From: Symsagittifera roscoffensis
Lineage: Eukaryota; Xenacoelomorpha; Acoela; Convolutidae
Assembly (NCBI RefSeq): GCF_963678635.1
Contig: NC_087067.1
Coordinates: forward strand, 53,934,233-53,998,232
DNA: 64,000 bases
Reading direction: 5' to 3'
This document shows positions 1-10,377 of the stretch, piece by piece. Both the position numbers and the translations under genes were made by a program. The notes under the pieces are model-generated. The model was given only the letters and a program-made list of their open reading frames with translations, searched no databases and was not told the origin of the DNA. How positions within the stretch are numbered: the stretch's first letter is position 1; the number at the start of each line of letters is the position of its first letter.

Positions 1-2
1 TG

Positions 3-3000
3 AGCTCAACGCACACCCCAGGTGACGAAACCCCAGATGATGATGAAATCTTTCCTTTTATAGTAGATGCAACCACTGATAGAGGACAGCATATATTTTG
101 CAAAAATTTACTATTAAATTTATTTGAACCCGGAATCAGTCCATGTAAAACAGAGTTCCCAGATGTAAAAATCAAAAGACAAATCATAGACCACTACTTA
201 AAAGATATATGCAACATAACACAACAGTATGGAATCTACTCCATAGAATTCACCTCACCAAACCATAATCATAGAAAATATACAATTCAAACAGACGATC
301 TTGATTTAGAATTTTCAAAAGTTTTTTCAGAATATATAAAAAGCATCCAATATCATAACTCACAAAGAGCAAACTCCATATTCACCAATGAAGTTTTCGC
401 AATAATATATAGTTATATTTCGATATTAGAAAACGAAATCCCAATAACAAATGTCTCACCGACAGAAACATCTAAACATTTAAGAGTACGACATGAAATA
501 ACACTACTCTCTAGTTATTTAAACATCATTAAAGAAAATTTCACGAAAGACGACGTTTCACAACATACAAAACACGATCTACAAAAAATTTTGGCATGGT
601 TCATAATAGATTATTTCACACACAATATTGATTTAATTGCACAAGCAAGAAAAAATTTTAGACCCCAAAACTCGAACGATGATACCGCTATCACAGAACA
701 ATCAGATTATGTTTGGGACCCCGAATGGTCTCATCCCGCATTTATAAGCTTCCCACAATCAATCTCAAGTCAAGCAATAAGTACGATATCTTACATAAGA
801 GATTATGTAAAAGTAATACCATTCACCATTGATGCAACACCATTAAACTATAATACATTTTTGCCCGATACACAAAATAATAGTTTAAACTCTACAGTCA
901 TACACAATGAAAACCTCAATGGAACTAGGAATCTTACTCAACAAGATATCCAGACACCATCACACTTCATAAATGAAGAAATTGTACACACAACAACTAC
1001 ACAACAAAGTATTTCACCAATACGCCCAAATTTAACAACACCAAGAAATACAAATCCTTCACAAACACAGGTAACCTTACAATCAACCGTTAAACCTTCG
1101 GTTGCCCCTAAATATTCACATATGGATTACCAAACATACAGACCCATGACAATACCATCAAAAACACGCAAAACATTCACTAGAAACAACTTTGCAGACC
1201 ATAATTATAATTATACACATCCATCAAAAACATATAATCAACCACAAAGAAATTTTAACCAATATACAAGATCTCGAAATTGGGATAACCCAATGACCCA
1301 ACCTAATTCAATAAATTTCCAAACAAATCCTCCACAGGATCACAGTGAAAATTACCCATTTTTTCAACAAAATAAAAATAAAAAACAGACATCTTATCAA
1401 ATGGATTATTTATCCTCAGATGATGATTTCTTACAACCAGATATATTTGCACCAAATACTCAAGAATATCGTAGACAAGGAATACAGAAAACACGTACAA
1501 ATCATAGAAATTTTTCTCCACAACCAATAGATGCACAACATCAACAACCAATTCAACAACAAAATCTAATTAATACACAATCTTTTCAACCAATCCAACA
1601 ACAAAATCCAATGACTGCACACTCGTATCAACCATCACAAATGCAAAATGAAATACCACTCCCATATTATCTTCAACAACATGAAATAACAAGAAACCAA
1701 CTTTCAAATTTTTCTCAAATGCCAAATGCAGCAGAATCATTACAAATGACAATGAATCCATACCTTATGGGTGGATCATCAATAACATCAAACAAACCTT
1801 TAATGGTTTTCACAGGAACAGACCCTGAATACTCTGTAGAAGATTATTTAAATGCAGTAACAGCAAACCTGATTTTAAATATTGGACCTGAACCAATAAA
1901 TACGCCACTACATCAAAATTGGATACATCGACGCACAGCGTTAATACAAACAACCTTAGATGGCGCAGCCCAAAAATGGTTTTCAGTACTACCTCTAGAA
2001 ATAAAATCAAACTGGAAAAGGTTTACACAGGAATTTTCAAAAATGTTTGACTCCGAAAGAAACAAACAACAACAAAGAGTTTTATGTAATGAAATTCGCA
2101 GATTACCAAACGAAACCATCAAGCAATTAGCAGTACGAATCGAAACACTAGTTCAAAAAGCATATTCACTAAATACACACGAATATAAAAACACAAAGAT
2201 GACAGAAATCTTAATGATGACCTTAACACCACAATTAAGGAAAATAGCAATAAAAAAGAGAGCATCCCATCCTTCTTCAATTCGAGAACCCGATTTAGAT
2301 TTTCGAAAACTAGTAGACAAATTAGAACAAGCAGAAATCACGATGAAACTAGAAGAAACGGAAAATCTGAAATTACAATACGTTAACAGAATTGAAACGA
2401 CTCCCACTAATATTAATAATATACAGGAATCAGAGACAGACCTCGTTGAAAAAATCACTGAAATACTCAATATTTACGAAAAGAACCCAAACTTTAAAGG
2501 CAAACCATCTTTCAAAAATTGGTGTAATTATTGCCGACGATACGGACATAGTATTTCCGAATGTAGACAAAAACAGCAAGACAATCAAAATAAACCTCAA
2601 AAATATAAAGAACCAAATAAATCATTCTATCAATACATGAAAAAAGATCAAAATCTACCGAACAAAACAGTCTACAGCAACAACAGTTCAGGAAAACCAC
2701 TCCCGAAAAATACAAATTATACAAGAAATCAATCACCATATAACTCAAGTTATAGAGGAAGATCACCAGAACGAAGAAACACGCATAATTCATCACAAAA
2801 TCACTACAATAGACCAAATAGTAGAAGTAACTACTCCAGATCAAATTCAAATACACAACGATTTGTTTCTAGATCTAATTCCCAATCAAGAAATAACTAC
2901 TATCCAAACAACCAATCACGAAATTCATCATACAATAGGAATAGAAACTACTCCTATAATCGAAATAGAAGTTATTCAAACAACCGAAACCAGAATTACC

Positions 3001-4601
3001 CGAACAATCAATCAAGGAATAACTCATATAATAGATCGAACTATAACAGACCAAACAATAATTACCAAAACAGATCGCGAAATAATTCACAAAATCGACA
3101 CTCAAGTTATAATAATCGTTATAGAAATTATTCCCAATCACCACACCGGAATAATAATAACTATAATAATTCTAATAATCGCCACAGAAGTAGTACACCT
3201 AAACATCAAAGACATATTAATCAAGTACAATCTAATCCAGAAACAACATCAGACCCTCCAGGTATTGATGACACAGTAACTGATACGTTACAACTCAATC
3301 AAATAAATTGTACATCATCAGATTCAGAAAGTGATACAGAAAACACTCTTTCTATCAATATGATAAAAGTCGAAAATGACTATGAATCTGTCATATATGA
3401 ACAACCTTTTTCATCACACATATATGAAAATCAATCAGAATTTCTTCAAAATTATTACACTACACCCATAAATTCCACACCAACGACGCAAGAAACAAAT
3501 GAGATTAACATTACAAATCAAACCATTAAAAATATCAAAACAAAATGCTTGAATACAAACCACATCTATCAAAATATACAAAAAGAACAACCCAAAGAAA
3601 AAATTTGGACAATACCATTTCTCTTAGAAAGCCCAAGAAATAAAGAATTTCAACCACCAGACCTTGAAATAGATTTTTTAATTGATTCAGGAGCAGAATC
3701 AAACATAATAAACATCCCCACATGGAATGAAATAAAAACTTTACACCCAAAGCTAACACCTCTTGAAACCTCCAGTAAGTTAGCAACAGCACAAGGATCA
3801 ACATTGATAAACTACGGAAAAATCCAATTATTTCTCCTCCCCACCAGAACAATGGAGCAAAGCAAAATTTTAAATAAGCCATTTAAACAAATATTCCATA
3901 TCACTGATATTAAATATAATATCATTGGAATACCATTTATTTCGAAGTATATACCAACAATTAACATACTAAATAGTAAAATATTAATCAAAGAAAAATA
4001 TACAAAAACAAAAGAAACATCCTTAACATTTTTTCAAAGATTAAATAAACAACCACCATTCTTTTCAAAATTCTACCCGATATTTAACCAACAAAGAAAA
4101 CACTTGAAACCACTATCAGGAAACATCTATAATTTTTCAATCAAACAAGTTCACCAATATGATAAAGAACAAAACAAACAAAAATTTTATATGTCAGATT
4201 TTGAATTCAAACCTATTCACAAATTTTTCAAAATCACAATCTCATCCATAAAATATTTGAAAAATTCGAATTCAGATATCATTTCCTTACATGTCTATAA
4301 CAACACACCTTACCAAGTAACATTACCTTTAGGACTTTTTGGATATTGTGAAACCAACGCTACAATATCACCAATACACGAAAAAGCCTATCGCGTAAAT
4401 AATATACTCCAATTACTAGATATTTGCCAATCTACAATTCTTAATGAAGAATTATCTATAAATAATATAATAAGTAACGAAAACAGAAATACGGATTATT
4501 TCACAAAAACTCCATATTTCAAACCTACATTCAACATAAGTACCTACACAGAGGACCAACAGAAATTTTTAACAATGTTTAATTTCCAACATTCACAATA
4601 A
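3..4601 (+). CDS. gag: Gag-protease polyprotein, 5'-partial
   Basis: The frame is open from base 3 to the TAA at 4599-4601, so the first visible ATG at 591 is not the real start and the protein runs off the left edge. The visible part is about 1,532 codons. It would form the particle, bind RNA and carry the processing protease. A globular stretch at 1800-2390 looks like a Gag capsid region. A CCHC zinc knuckle (C-x2-C-x4-H-x4-C, CNYCRRYGHSISEC) lies at about 2522-2563. An Asn/Ser/Arg/Tyr-rich repetitive stretch at about 2690-3200 is probably a disordered RNA-binding region. The retropepsin active site LIDSGAES lies near 3676-3700. Gag of this size is much longer than usual for Ty3/gypsy. Pol follows in the -1 frame with a short overlap. 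Confidence 0.85.
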   Translation, partial: SSTHTPGDETPDDDEIFPFIVDATTDRGQHIFCKNLLLNLFEPGISPCKTEFPDVKIKRQIIDHYLKDICNITQQYGIYSIEFTSPNHNHRKYTIQTDDLDLEFSKVFSEYIKSIQYHNSQRANSIFTNEVFAIIYSYISILENEIPITNVSPTETSKHLRVRHEITLLSSYLNIIKENFTKDDVSQHTKHDLQKILAWFIIDYFTHNIDLIAQARKNFRPQNSNDDTAITEQSDYVWDPEWSHPAFISFPQSISSQAISTISYIRDYVKVIPFTIDATPLNYNTFLPDTQNNSLNSTVIHNENLNGTRNLTQQDIQTPSHFINEEIVHTTTTQQSISPIRPNLTTPRNTNPSQTQVTLQSTVKPSVAPKYSHMDYQTYRPMTIPSKTRKTFTRNNFADHNYNYTHPSKTYNQPQRNFNQYTRSRNWDNPMTQPNSINFQTNPPQDHSENYPFFQQNKNKKQTSYQMDYLSSDDDFLQPDIFAPNTQEYRRQGIQKTRTNHRNFSPQPIDAQHQQPIQQQNLINTQSFQPIQQQNPMTAHSYQPSQMQNEIPLPYYLQQHEITRNQLSNFSQMPNAAESLQMTMNPYLMGGSSITSNKPLMVFTGTDPEYSVEDYLNAVTANLILNIGPEPINTPLHQNWIHRRTALIQTTLDGAAQKWFSVLPLEIKSNWKRFTQEFSKMFDSERNKQQQRVLCNEIRRLPNETIKQLAVRIETLVQKAYSLNTHEYKNTKMTEILMMTLTPQLRKIAIKKRASHPSSIREPDLDFRKLVDKLEQAEITMKLEETENLKLQYVNRIETTPTNINNIQESETDLVEKITEILNIYEKNPNFKGKPSFKNWCNYCRRYGHSISECRQKQQDNQNKPQKYKEPNKSFYQYMKKDQNLPNKTVYSNNSSGKPLPKNTNYTRNQSPYNSSYRGRSPERRNTHNSSQNHYNRPNSRSNYSRSNSNTQRFVSRSNSQSRNNYYPNNQSRNSSYNRNRNYSYNRNRSYSNNRNQNYPNNQSRNNSYNRSNYNRPNNNYQNRSRNNSQNRHSSYNNRYRNYSQSPHRNNNNYNNSNNRHRSSTPKHQRHINQVQSNPETTSDPPGIDDTVTDTLQLNQINCTSSDSESDTENTLSINMIKVENDYESVIYEQPFSSHIYENQSEFLQNYYTTPINSTPTTQETNEINITNQTIKNIKTKCLNTNHIYQNIQKEQPKEKIWTIPFLLESPRNKEFQPPDLEIDFLIDSGAESNIINIPTWNEIKTLHPKLTPLETSSKLATAQGSTLINYGKIQLFLLPTRTMEQSKILNKPFKQIFHITDIKYNIIGIPFISKYIPTINILNSKILIKEKYTKTKETSLTFFQRLNKQPPFFSKFYPIFNQQRKHLKPLSGNIYNFSIKQVHQYDKEQNKQKFYMSDFEFKPIHKFFKITISSIKYLKNSNSDIISLHVYNNTPYQVTLPLGLFGYCETNATISPIHEKAYRVNNILQLLDICQSTILNEELSINNIISNENRNTDYFTKTPYFKPTFNISTYTEDQQKFLTMFNFQHSQ

Positions 4602-7600
4602 CACAAGACGAATTCGAAAAGTTAGCCAAACAGCTAATTAAATATTCATCAGTCTATGCAACATCAAAATTCGATGTTGGAAAAATCAGTTCATCACTAC
4701 ATCTCCCGTTAAAACCAGACGCAGTTTTCAAAAAACAGAGAGCAAGTAAAGTAGCAATTCACTTACATGATAAAGTGAACAGATTACTCGATATTTTAGA
4801 ACAATACAACATTATATCACCAGTTAATAAAGAAGAACAACCAAAAGGGAACACATTTATTAACCCCGTTATCATTCTAGCTAAAGGAGAATCATTAAAA
4901 ATCGTTCTCGATGCTAGATACCTCAATTCACTTATAGATGAATCAAAATGTAATTGGCCCATTGAACCAATACAAGTTATTTTAACAAAAATAAACGGCA
5001 AATACTTTACAACCGCCGATATGAATAGTGCATACAATCAAATGCCACTAGATGAACAATCACGACGTTTAACACAATTTGTTATCGGAAACCAACAATA
5101 TGAATTCAACCGCTTATTCTATGGAATATCCATAGGACCAGCAGCATTTTCAGCTTTTATGAGCAAAATTTTTAGACCACTAATACTCAAGAAAAACGCA
5201 ATCACCTATTTAGACGATGTTTTTATGCAATCACAAACAAAAGACGAGATGTTCAATGTTTTAGAAAAATATCACCAAATACTTCAGAACGAAAATCTGA
5301 AGGCCGCCCCCGATAAATCACACTTCTTTTTGACAAGAGTTAAATTCTTAGGACATAATATAGAAAGAAAAACAATCACTCCATTGAAATCACGCATTGA
5401 CGCTATTCAAAAACTTCAACCACCAACAAATAAAAAGAAAATCCAAGAATTTCTTGGAATGTTAAACTTTTTAAGTGAATATGTTTATAAAATGCAATTA
5501 TATCTACGACCATTTTATAACATCCTTAGACAACAAAATAATTTTGAATGGAACACAGAACATCAAACACGATTTGAAGAAATAAAGAAACTTTTAACTG
5601 AACAAATTTCAAACACAATTCCAGATTCAAATCAACCATTTTATGCAATGTGCGATGCTTCGAACTTTGGCATCGGTGCAGCACTATTACAATCACATAA
5701 TGGTACAAATAAAATGAACCTCATATCAGCAAATTCTCGATTATTCACTCAAGCAGAGCTACGACTCTCAACTCTAATGAGAGAATGTACAGCCATAATA
5801 TATACACTGACAGAATATGAATTTCTGATACTTGGATCAAAACACCCCACAGTTTTATTCACAGACCATAAACCAATCATCTTTCTCTTTACACAAAAAT
5901 CTAATCCAAACCACCGAGTTTACAGATTTCAACTAATTCTAATGAAATTTCCAAACTTACATATAGTTTGGACTGCAGGAAAAAATCTTGCATTACCAGA
6001 CACCTTAAGTCGAAATACACCACCTGAATTACTTACACGAAAAACAACAGTTGAAATACCCAAAAACATAAAATTCTACCTTGCAGAAAACGAAACATCA
6101 CCCCGATTGGAATGCAAATATGCAGTAAAAACTGATATTGAACAATCACAAATAAATAGTTTACAACATTTCCCACTTTATTTAGATTGTCAAAATAATC
6201 ATTATGAAGTTGATCTACTTGGAACATCAACTTTCAAACCAATCCCATATTCTCAATGGATAAAAAATAACACCCAACAAAAACGAACAAAACAGCACCC
6301 ACCTAAGAAAGACCATTTTCCACTAATTGAAAAAGAAAATTTAACTGATAAAATAAATTTATCAGGACCACAAACAAATGATTCAAAATACACAATAAAT
6401 CAAGTTTTTGACCTCCACGACCCACTTGATACAATACCCTTATCTAAATTCGAACTTGAAAACATTTTTCTCCCTCCAACAGAAACAATTACAATTTCAA
6501 CACTGAAACAATATCAAAATCTTGACCCGATAATTAGACAACTAAAATCATGGCACAAATATAAAACTAAACCTGTCAAGGCAGATTCAACCATTCTAGG
6601 AAACAAAACACTCCTCCGATACTTTCGCAAATTTAACAACACAACAATTAACGAAAATACAGACCTTTTAGAGTATAACCTGAATGAATCTACAGTTCCC
6701 TGTCTCCCTTTAAGTATGATTCTCATAGCTTTTAATATTTCACATACGCAAAATATTAAAGGACATTCTGGATCAGAAAAAACATATTCAAACTTTATAC
6801 AAAATTTTTACTTCCCAAATGCACCAATTTGGATAAAAGTACTATGCAATGATTGTATAGTATGTCAACTAAATAAACCTTACCCAAACCAAAAACAAAT
6901 AGCACAAAAACAAGATTTTAAAGGACAAAGCTTGTACTTTAACCATCGTATCTCATTTGATACTAAAGGACCAATTTCACCCTCATCCGAAGGAAACTCC
7001 TACATTATGGTAATTGTTGACGCATTTACACATTATGTAGCACTTAACCCAGTACCACATTGTAACGCTTATTACGCTTACTCAACACTCTATGAACACT
7101 GGATAGCAAAATTCGGACTACCAGAAATTTTAGTTACAGACAACGGTACAGAATTCATAAATAATGAAATCATCACACTATGTCATTTATATAACATTAA
7201 ACACAAACCACGTACATCTCATGCACCTTGGACAAACGGCTTAGTCGAAGGTATGAACCGTTCATTACAAGAATATCTTAGATGTATCATCAACGGAAAT
7301 GATACAAAATATACCGAATGGTCAGCAGATGTAAAATTATTTCCCTTAGCATATAATTCACAAATTACGACAACTTTAGGAATGTCACCATACGAAATGG
7401 TTTTTAACCAAAAGCCACGCAAACCAATAATGTTTACAGCAAATTCTCATAAAAACGCACAAGGTTATTGTCAACCAAATAAAGACTCAATTTGTTATAA
7501 CCTACCTTTACATACACACGATGAAGATCATTTTCATCACCCACAAATTCTTAAACTAGCCTCCGGTACACACACCGAATGGATTCTAAATAGAGATAAA

Positions 7601-8221
7601 AAACACAATGAAATTTATCAAAAAATAACAAAAAAGTTATTACAAAGACAAAACATTAATGAACAAATCAATTCACGTTTTACACCAGCCTCCGAATTAA
7701 AAATTGGAACATTTGTTTTAATACCTAATTTCAATACTCAAAAAGGAATTTCTAAAAAATTACAACCCCTTCGAAAAGGACCATACCAAATAATTGCAAG
7801 ACCCACTGATGTCACATATAAAATTACCGACCCAAACAAAAAAGAAATCGTTCAACATCGAAACAACCTATTACCTTATTACCCAAAAGAATACGCACTC
7901 CGCGAATTAACTCAATTATATTCTTTCACAGGATTAAAAATCATTCAAAATGAACCACATCTGAAAAACACAGAACAAAATGATAACCCCACCGAAAATC
8001 AAAACACAAAACCAACCGCCACCAAAAACAATACACAAAACCATAAAGAATCCCCAAAACAAAGAAAAAATAGAAAAATGACCGAACAAATAATACCCCA
8101 AGAACAAATCGACAAATCAGAAAATAGAAAAACAACAAGACTCCGAAATCAACCACGTAAAAACTATAAAATATTCATCCCCCAATCTAAAATTTTAAAG
8201 AAAGTGGAATTTCAAAAGTAA
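4583..8221 (+). CDS. pol: Pol polyprotein: reverse transcriptase, RNase H, integrase
   Basis: The pol frame opens after a TAA at 4580-4582 and the first ATG is 4775. Sequence before that ATG already reads as the RT N-terminus (for example IISPV at 4814 is preceded by an open, protein-like stretch), so expression by -1 frameshifting from gag within 4583-4598 is likely. I see no classical slippery heptamer there. Motifs counted from the 4775 Met: RT VLDARYLNSL near 44, catalytic YLDD near 144, RNase H CDAS near 292 and DHKP near 363. The integrase has an HHCC zinc finger (HTQNIKGH, CNDCIVC) near 655-700 and the D,D-35-E triad: FDTKG near 727, TDNG near 788, VEG near 824. The C-terminal tail is basic and disordered. 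The frame is intact. Ty3/gypsy class. Confidence 0.9.
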   Translation, partial: FPTFTITQDEFEKLAKQLIKYSSVYATSKFDVGKISSSLHLPLKPDAVFKKQRASKVAIHLHDKVNRLLDILEQYNIISPVNKEEQPKGNTFINPVIILAKGESLKIVLDARYLNSLIDESKCNWPIEPIQVILTKINGKYFTTADMNSAYNQMPLDEQSRRLTQFVIGNQQYEFNRLFYGISIGPAAFSAFMSKIFRPLILKKNAITYLDDVFMQSQTKDEMFNVLEKYHQILQNENLKAAPDKSHFFLTRVKFLGHNIERKTITPLKSRIDAIQKLQPPTNKKKIQEFLGMLNFLSEYVYKMQLYLRPFYNILRQQNNFEWNTEHQTRFEEIKKLLTEQISNTIPDSNQPFYAMCDASNFGIGAALLQSHNGTNKMNLISANSRLFTQAELRLSTLMRECTAIIYTLTEYEFLILGSKHPTVLFTDHKPIIFLFTQKSNPNHRVYRFQLILMKFPNLHIVWTAGKNLALPDTLSRNTPPELLTRKTTVEIPKNIKFYLAENETSPRLECKYAVKTDIEQSQINSLQHFPLYLDCQNNHYEVDLLGTSTFKPIPYSQWIKNNTQQKRTKQHPPKKDHFPLIEKENLTDKINLSGPQTNDSKYTINQVFDLHDPLDTIPLSKFELENIFLPPTETITISTLKQYQNLDPIIRQLKSWHKYKTKPVKADSTILGNKTLLRYFRKFNNTTINENTDLLEYNLNESTVPCLPLSMILIAFNISHTQNIKGHSGSEKTYSNFIQNFYFPNAPIWIKVLCNDCIVCQLNKPYPNQKQIAQKQDFKGQSLYFNHRISFDTKGPISPSSEGNSYIMVIVDAFTHYVALNPVPHCNAYYAYSTLYEHWIAKFGLPEILVTDNGTEFINNEIITLCHLYNIKHKPRTSHAPWTNGLVEGMNRSLQEYLRCIINGNDTKYTEWSADVKLFPLAYNSQITTTLGMSPYEMVFNQKPRKPIMFTANSHKNAQGYCQPNKDSICYNLPLHTHDEDHFHHPQILKLASGTHTEWILNRDKKHNEIYQKITKKLLQRQNINEQINSRFTPASELKIGTFVLIPNFNTQKGISKKLQPLRKGPYQIIARPTDVTYKITDPNKKEIVQHRNNLLPYYPKEYALRELTQLYSFTGLKIIQNEPHLKNTEQNDNPTENQNTKPTATKNNTQNHKESPKQRKNRKMTEQIIPQEQIDKSENRKTTRLRNQPRKNYKIFIPQSKILKKVEFQK

Positions 8222-8819
8222 TTTTAACATTATACTTCACAATCTTGAAACCTCCGAAACATTTTTCATTTACATTTTTCAAAATAACATGCTGACAAGT
8301 ACGCAATGATTCTAGTTCAAAATAGACCAATAGGATTCATCCAATCCGTCACTTTCTCTAACTCAAACTAAGACCAATTAGACGAATAATATAGAACTCC
8401 AGGCACATCTATAATTATAACTTTACGACCTCCAGGTCAAAAATAAGCAAACCACTCCAACTTGACAACTAAAATAAATATCACCATAATACCGTACCCC
8501 TCCCTTATCTAATAACCCAAAGATCAACAATATTTCCCCAACTCAGACCACGAATACCCCCAAAACAAATTTGTTAACTTAGCCTAAAGTAACAAAATGA
8601 ATATTTTAATTAGCCTAAAGTATAAAAATCTCACCATACCCCGGATCATTTGACAAACAAAAATAAAGAAAAAGACGACCTCCCGATCACCATGAAAATT
8701 GCCCCCAACAATTTTTTACAAAACTCAACCCACTTGTCAAAAAACTAATAAATAATCCGACCACACTTGAAAATCGCCTCAAACAGCAAAAAATATTCGA
8801 CCAAGAGATCATTTCTTAA
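8222..8819. other. Noncoding spacer after pol
   Basis: About 600 bases with the same A-rich, G-poor composition as the genes around it, with no ORF of useful length. It lies between pol and the accessory genes, where a subgenomic splice acceptor or internal promoter would be expected. No clear candidate was recognised. Confidence 0.5.
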
Positions 8820-9050
8820 ATGCTCTTCTCTCAATCAGTTACTCAAATACTCATAAATCTTAAACATTTTTTTACAATACTTGAAACCTTTATAATATTT
8901 CTTTTTGATATACTTGAATCTTTTCTAATAATCCTAATCATTTTTTGTAACATTTTTTTAATTTTCTACACTATATTCGAACTATTTCTCCAACTTTCCA
9001 AAACCCTTGATTATATCCACAGGTACGATTCATACAACTTGTCTAAATGA
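8820..9050 (+). CDS. Small hydrophobic membrane ORF a (76 aa)
   Basis: A 76-codon ORF with a run of about 45 hydrophobic residues (Ile, Leu, Phe-rich) between roughly residues 15 and 60. That is enough for two membrane passes broken by short acidic spots (LETF, ILES). It ends with a short polar tail. No known family is recognised. Its stop overlaps the next start (ATGA at 9047-9050), and both small ORFs encode membrane peptides, which argues that they are real genes and not chance frames. Small viroporin-like proteins sit next to glycoprotein genes in many viruses; that is an analogy only. AT-rich DNA can give hydrophobic frames by chance, so the call is tentative. Confidence 0.4.
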   Translation: MLFSQSVTQILINLKHFFTILETFIIFLFDILESFLIILIIFCNIFLIFYTIFELFLQLSKTLDYIHRYDSYNLSK

Positions 9051-9235
9051 TACGAACAATTTTCAGTAGAACTGATATTTTTTTATTGTTTGTAATTTTC
9101 ATAACATTTTTATCATCCCTCATTTTGACCATATGTAAATGTATAAAGAAAGCAATCTTCACATTTGCCCTAGCAACAATCCTTCTAATTCTTTTTTTGG
9201 AAGAATATTATAATAAACACAAATTTTCTCACTAA
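9047..9235 (+). CDS. Small hydrophobic membrane ORF b (62 aa)
   Basis: A 62-codon ORF whose ATG overlaps the stop of the preceding ORF as ATGA. Two hydrophobic segments, about residues 12-30 and 38-52, are separated by a short basic, cysteine-containing loop (CKCIKK), and a charged tail follows. This is the shape of a small two-pass membrane protein. ATGA overlap is the usual geometry for termination-reinitiation or coupled translation from one RNA. No family is recognised. The ATG-less ORF in another frame opens eight bases after this stop. Confidence 0.4.
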   Translation: MIRTIFSRTDIFLLFVIFITFLSSLILTICKCIKKAIFTFALATILLILFLEEYYNKHKFSH

Positions 9236-9243
9236 AGTAATAA

Positions 9244-10377
9244 TTCAAAAAACTATCAAAAATTGCTACCCAACAGTCACAAAGTCAGTCTTCACCGACA
9301 TCATCCCAAGATAACCCAACACCACAGTCAACTACTCAAAATCCTCAAACATCTACACGAATTTCTTTTCAAGATAATCCATACACTTTTGAAGAACGGC
9401 ACGCTCGTTTATCAGAACCACTAGAACCAGTTCAACGACAAGCACCTCTAAGCGAACCAACATATAACCTATACCCAACACTACCACAAGAACTAAGTAG
9501 AATAAGAAATCCTAGTCAAAACCAAAATACAGTCGAAATAAATAGACAAATTATACATCCTCGACGAAACAGAAATTTTCAAACTCCCCGAGTTCATTTT
9601 GATATACCTCAATCCCCATCACAAAACACTCCAGAAAACCCCATTGGTATATTACCAGAAACCCCTACGCTTCTTTCACAACGTAGCACTTCAAGCCTAC
9701 CATCAGATTACTTAGGTTCAACACCAACATCTGAGCAAATACGTGAAAATCCTTTCAACCCCACAAACCAAACATCACGATTTCCATATTGGACTACACA
9801 TTCATTTACACAAGGTGAACCAAATTTAGTCAATGACCCCATAGATATTTCTACGGATACAACAACATCCTCATCACTACCAGAAACATTATCACTACCA
9901 TCAACACCATCAATAAGCCAGATTTCACCACCACCTTTTAACTTAAATTTTCCAAATAATCTCGACGCCAGATATCGAGAACAATCATCAACAAATATTC
10001 CTTTAAGATTAGATTGGAATACATTTACAGCACCTCCACCATTATTTGGACAACATCAAGAAAGTAACCGCCTTCATAACTGGGCACTTAATAGATTACA
10101 ATATCGCCAAGATATTCACAACGATATCCGTGATCACAATATTCAAATACTCCAACAAAACAGTTTACAATTAAAGTTTGAAATCACAGTTAAGTTAAAC
10201 AATATTACCCAACATCCCTACCCATTAAACCCACCTAACATAACAGCTCAATCACTACCACCACCGTTTATAACTACTGAAGTAATATACAAATACGACA
10301 GATATACCAAAAACACAATTGGCTACATTACATTTTATAATCCATACTCAGGATTATCATACACATGTATATTCTAA
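9244..10377 (+). CDS. ATG-less open frame, Pro/Ser/Thr-rich protein (about 377 codons)
   Basis: The frame is bounded by TAA at 9241-9243 and TAA at 10375-10377 and has no stop and no in-frame ATG. The conceptual product contains no Met. The first two thirds are rich in Pro, Ser, Thr, Gln and Asn and probably disordered. The last third (about 9960-10370) is more globular, with a basic, aromatic stretch and an ordered-looking C-terminus (LKFEITVKLNN, EVIYKYDRY). The base composition is that of the flanking real genes. The end overlaps the glycoprotein ATG by 13 bases. Translation could start at a non-AUG codon: ATT at 9262 has A at -3 and G at +4. Alternatively a splice could supply the start. 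No family is recognised. Confidence 0.55.
   Translation, partial: FKKLSKIATQQSQSQSSPTSSQDNPTPQSTTQNPQTSTRISFQDNPYTFEERHARLSEPLEPVQRQAPLSEPTYNLYPTLPQELSRIRNPSQNQNTVEINRQIIHPRRNRNFQTPRVHFDIPQSPSQNTPENPIGILPETPTLLSQRSTSSLPSDYLGSTPTSEQIRENPFNPTNQTSRFPYWTTHSFTQGEPNLVNDPIDISTDTTTSSSLPETLSLPSTPSISQISPPPFNLNFPNNLDARYREQSSTNIPLRLDWNTFTAPPPLFGQHQESNRLHNWALNRLQYRQDIHNDIRDHNIQILQQNSLQLKFEITVKLNNITQHPYPLNPPNITAQSLPPPFITTEVIYKYDRYTKNTIGYITFYNPYSGLSYTCIF

Noticed and set aside
591-593. ATG at 591 as the start of gag
   Set aside because: The frame is open all the way to the left edge with protein-like sequence, so the true start is outside the window.
2863-3279. Alternative-frame ORF inside gag rich in Ile and Thr
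   Set aside because: It is the shadow frame of the Asn/Ser/Arg-rich repeat of gag and has repetitive, implausible composition.
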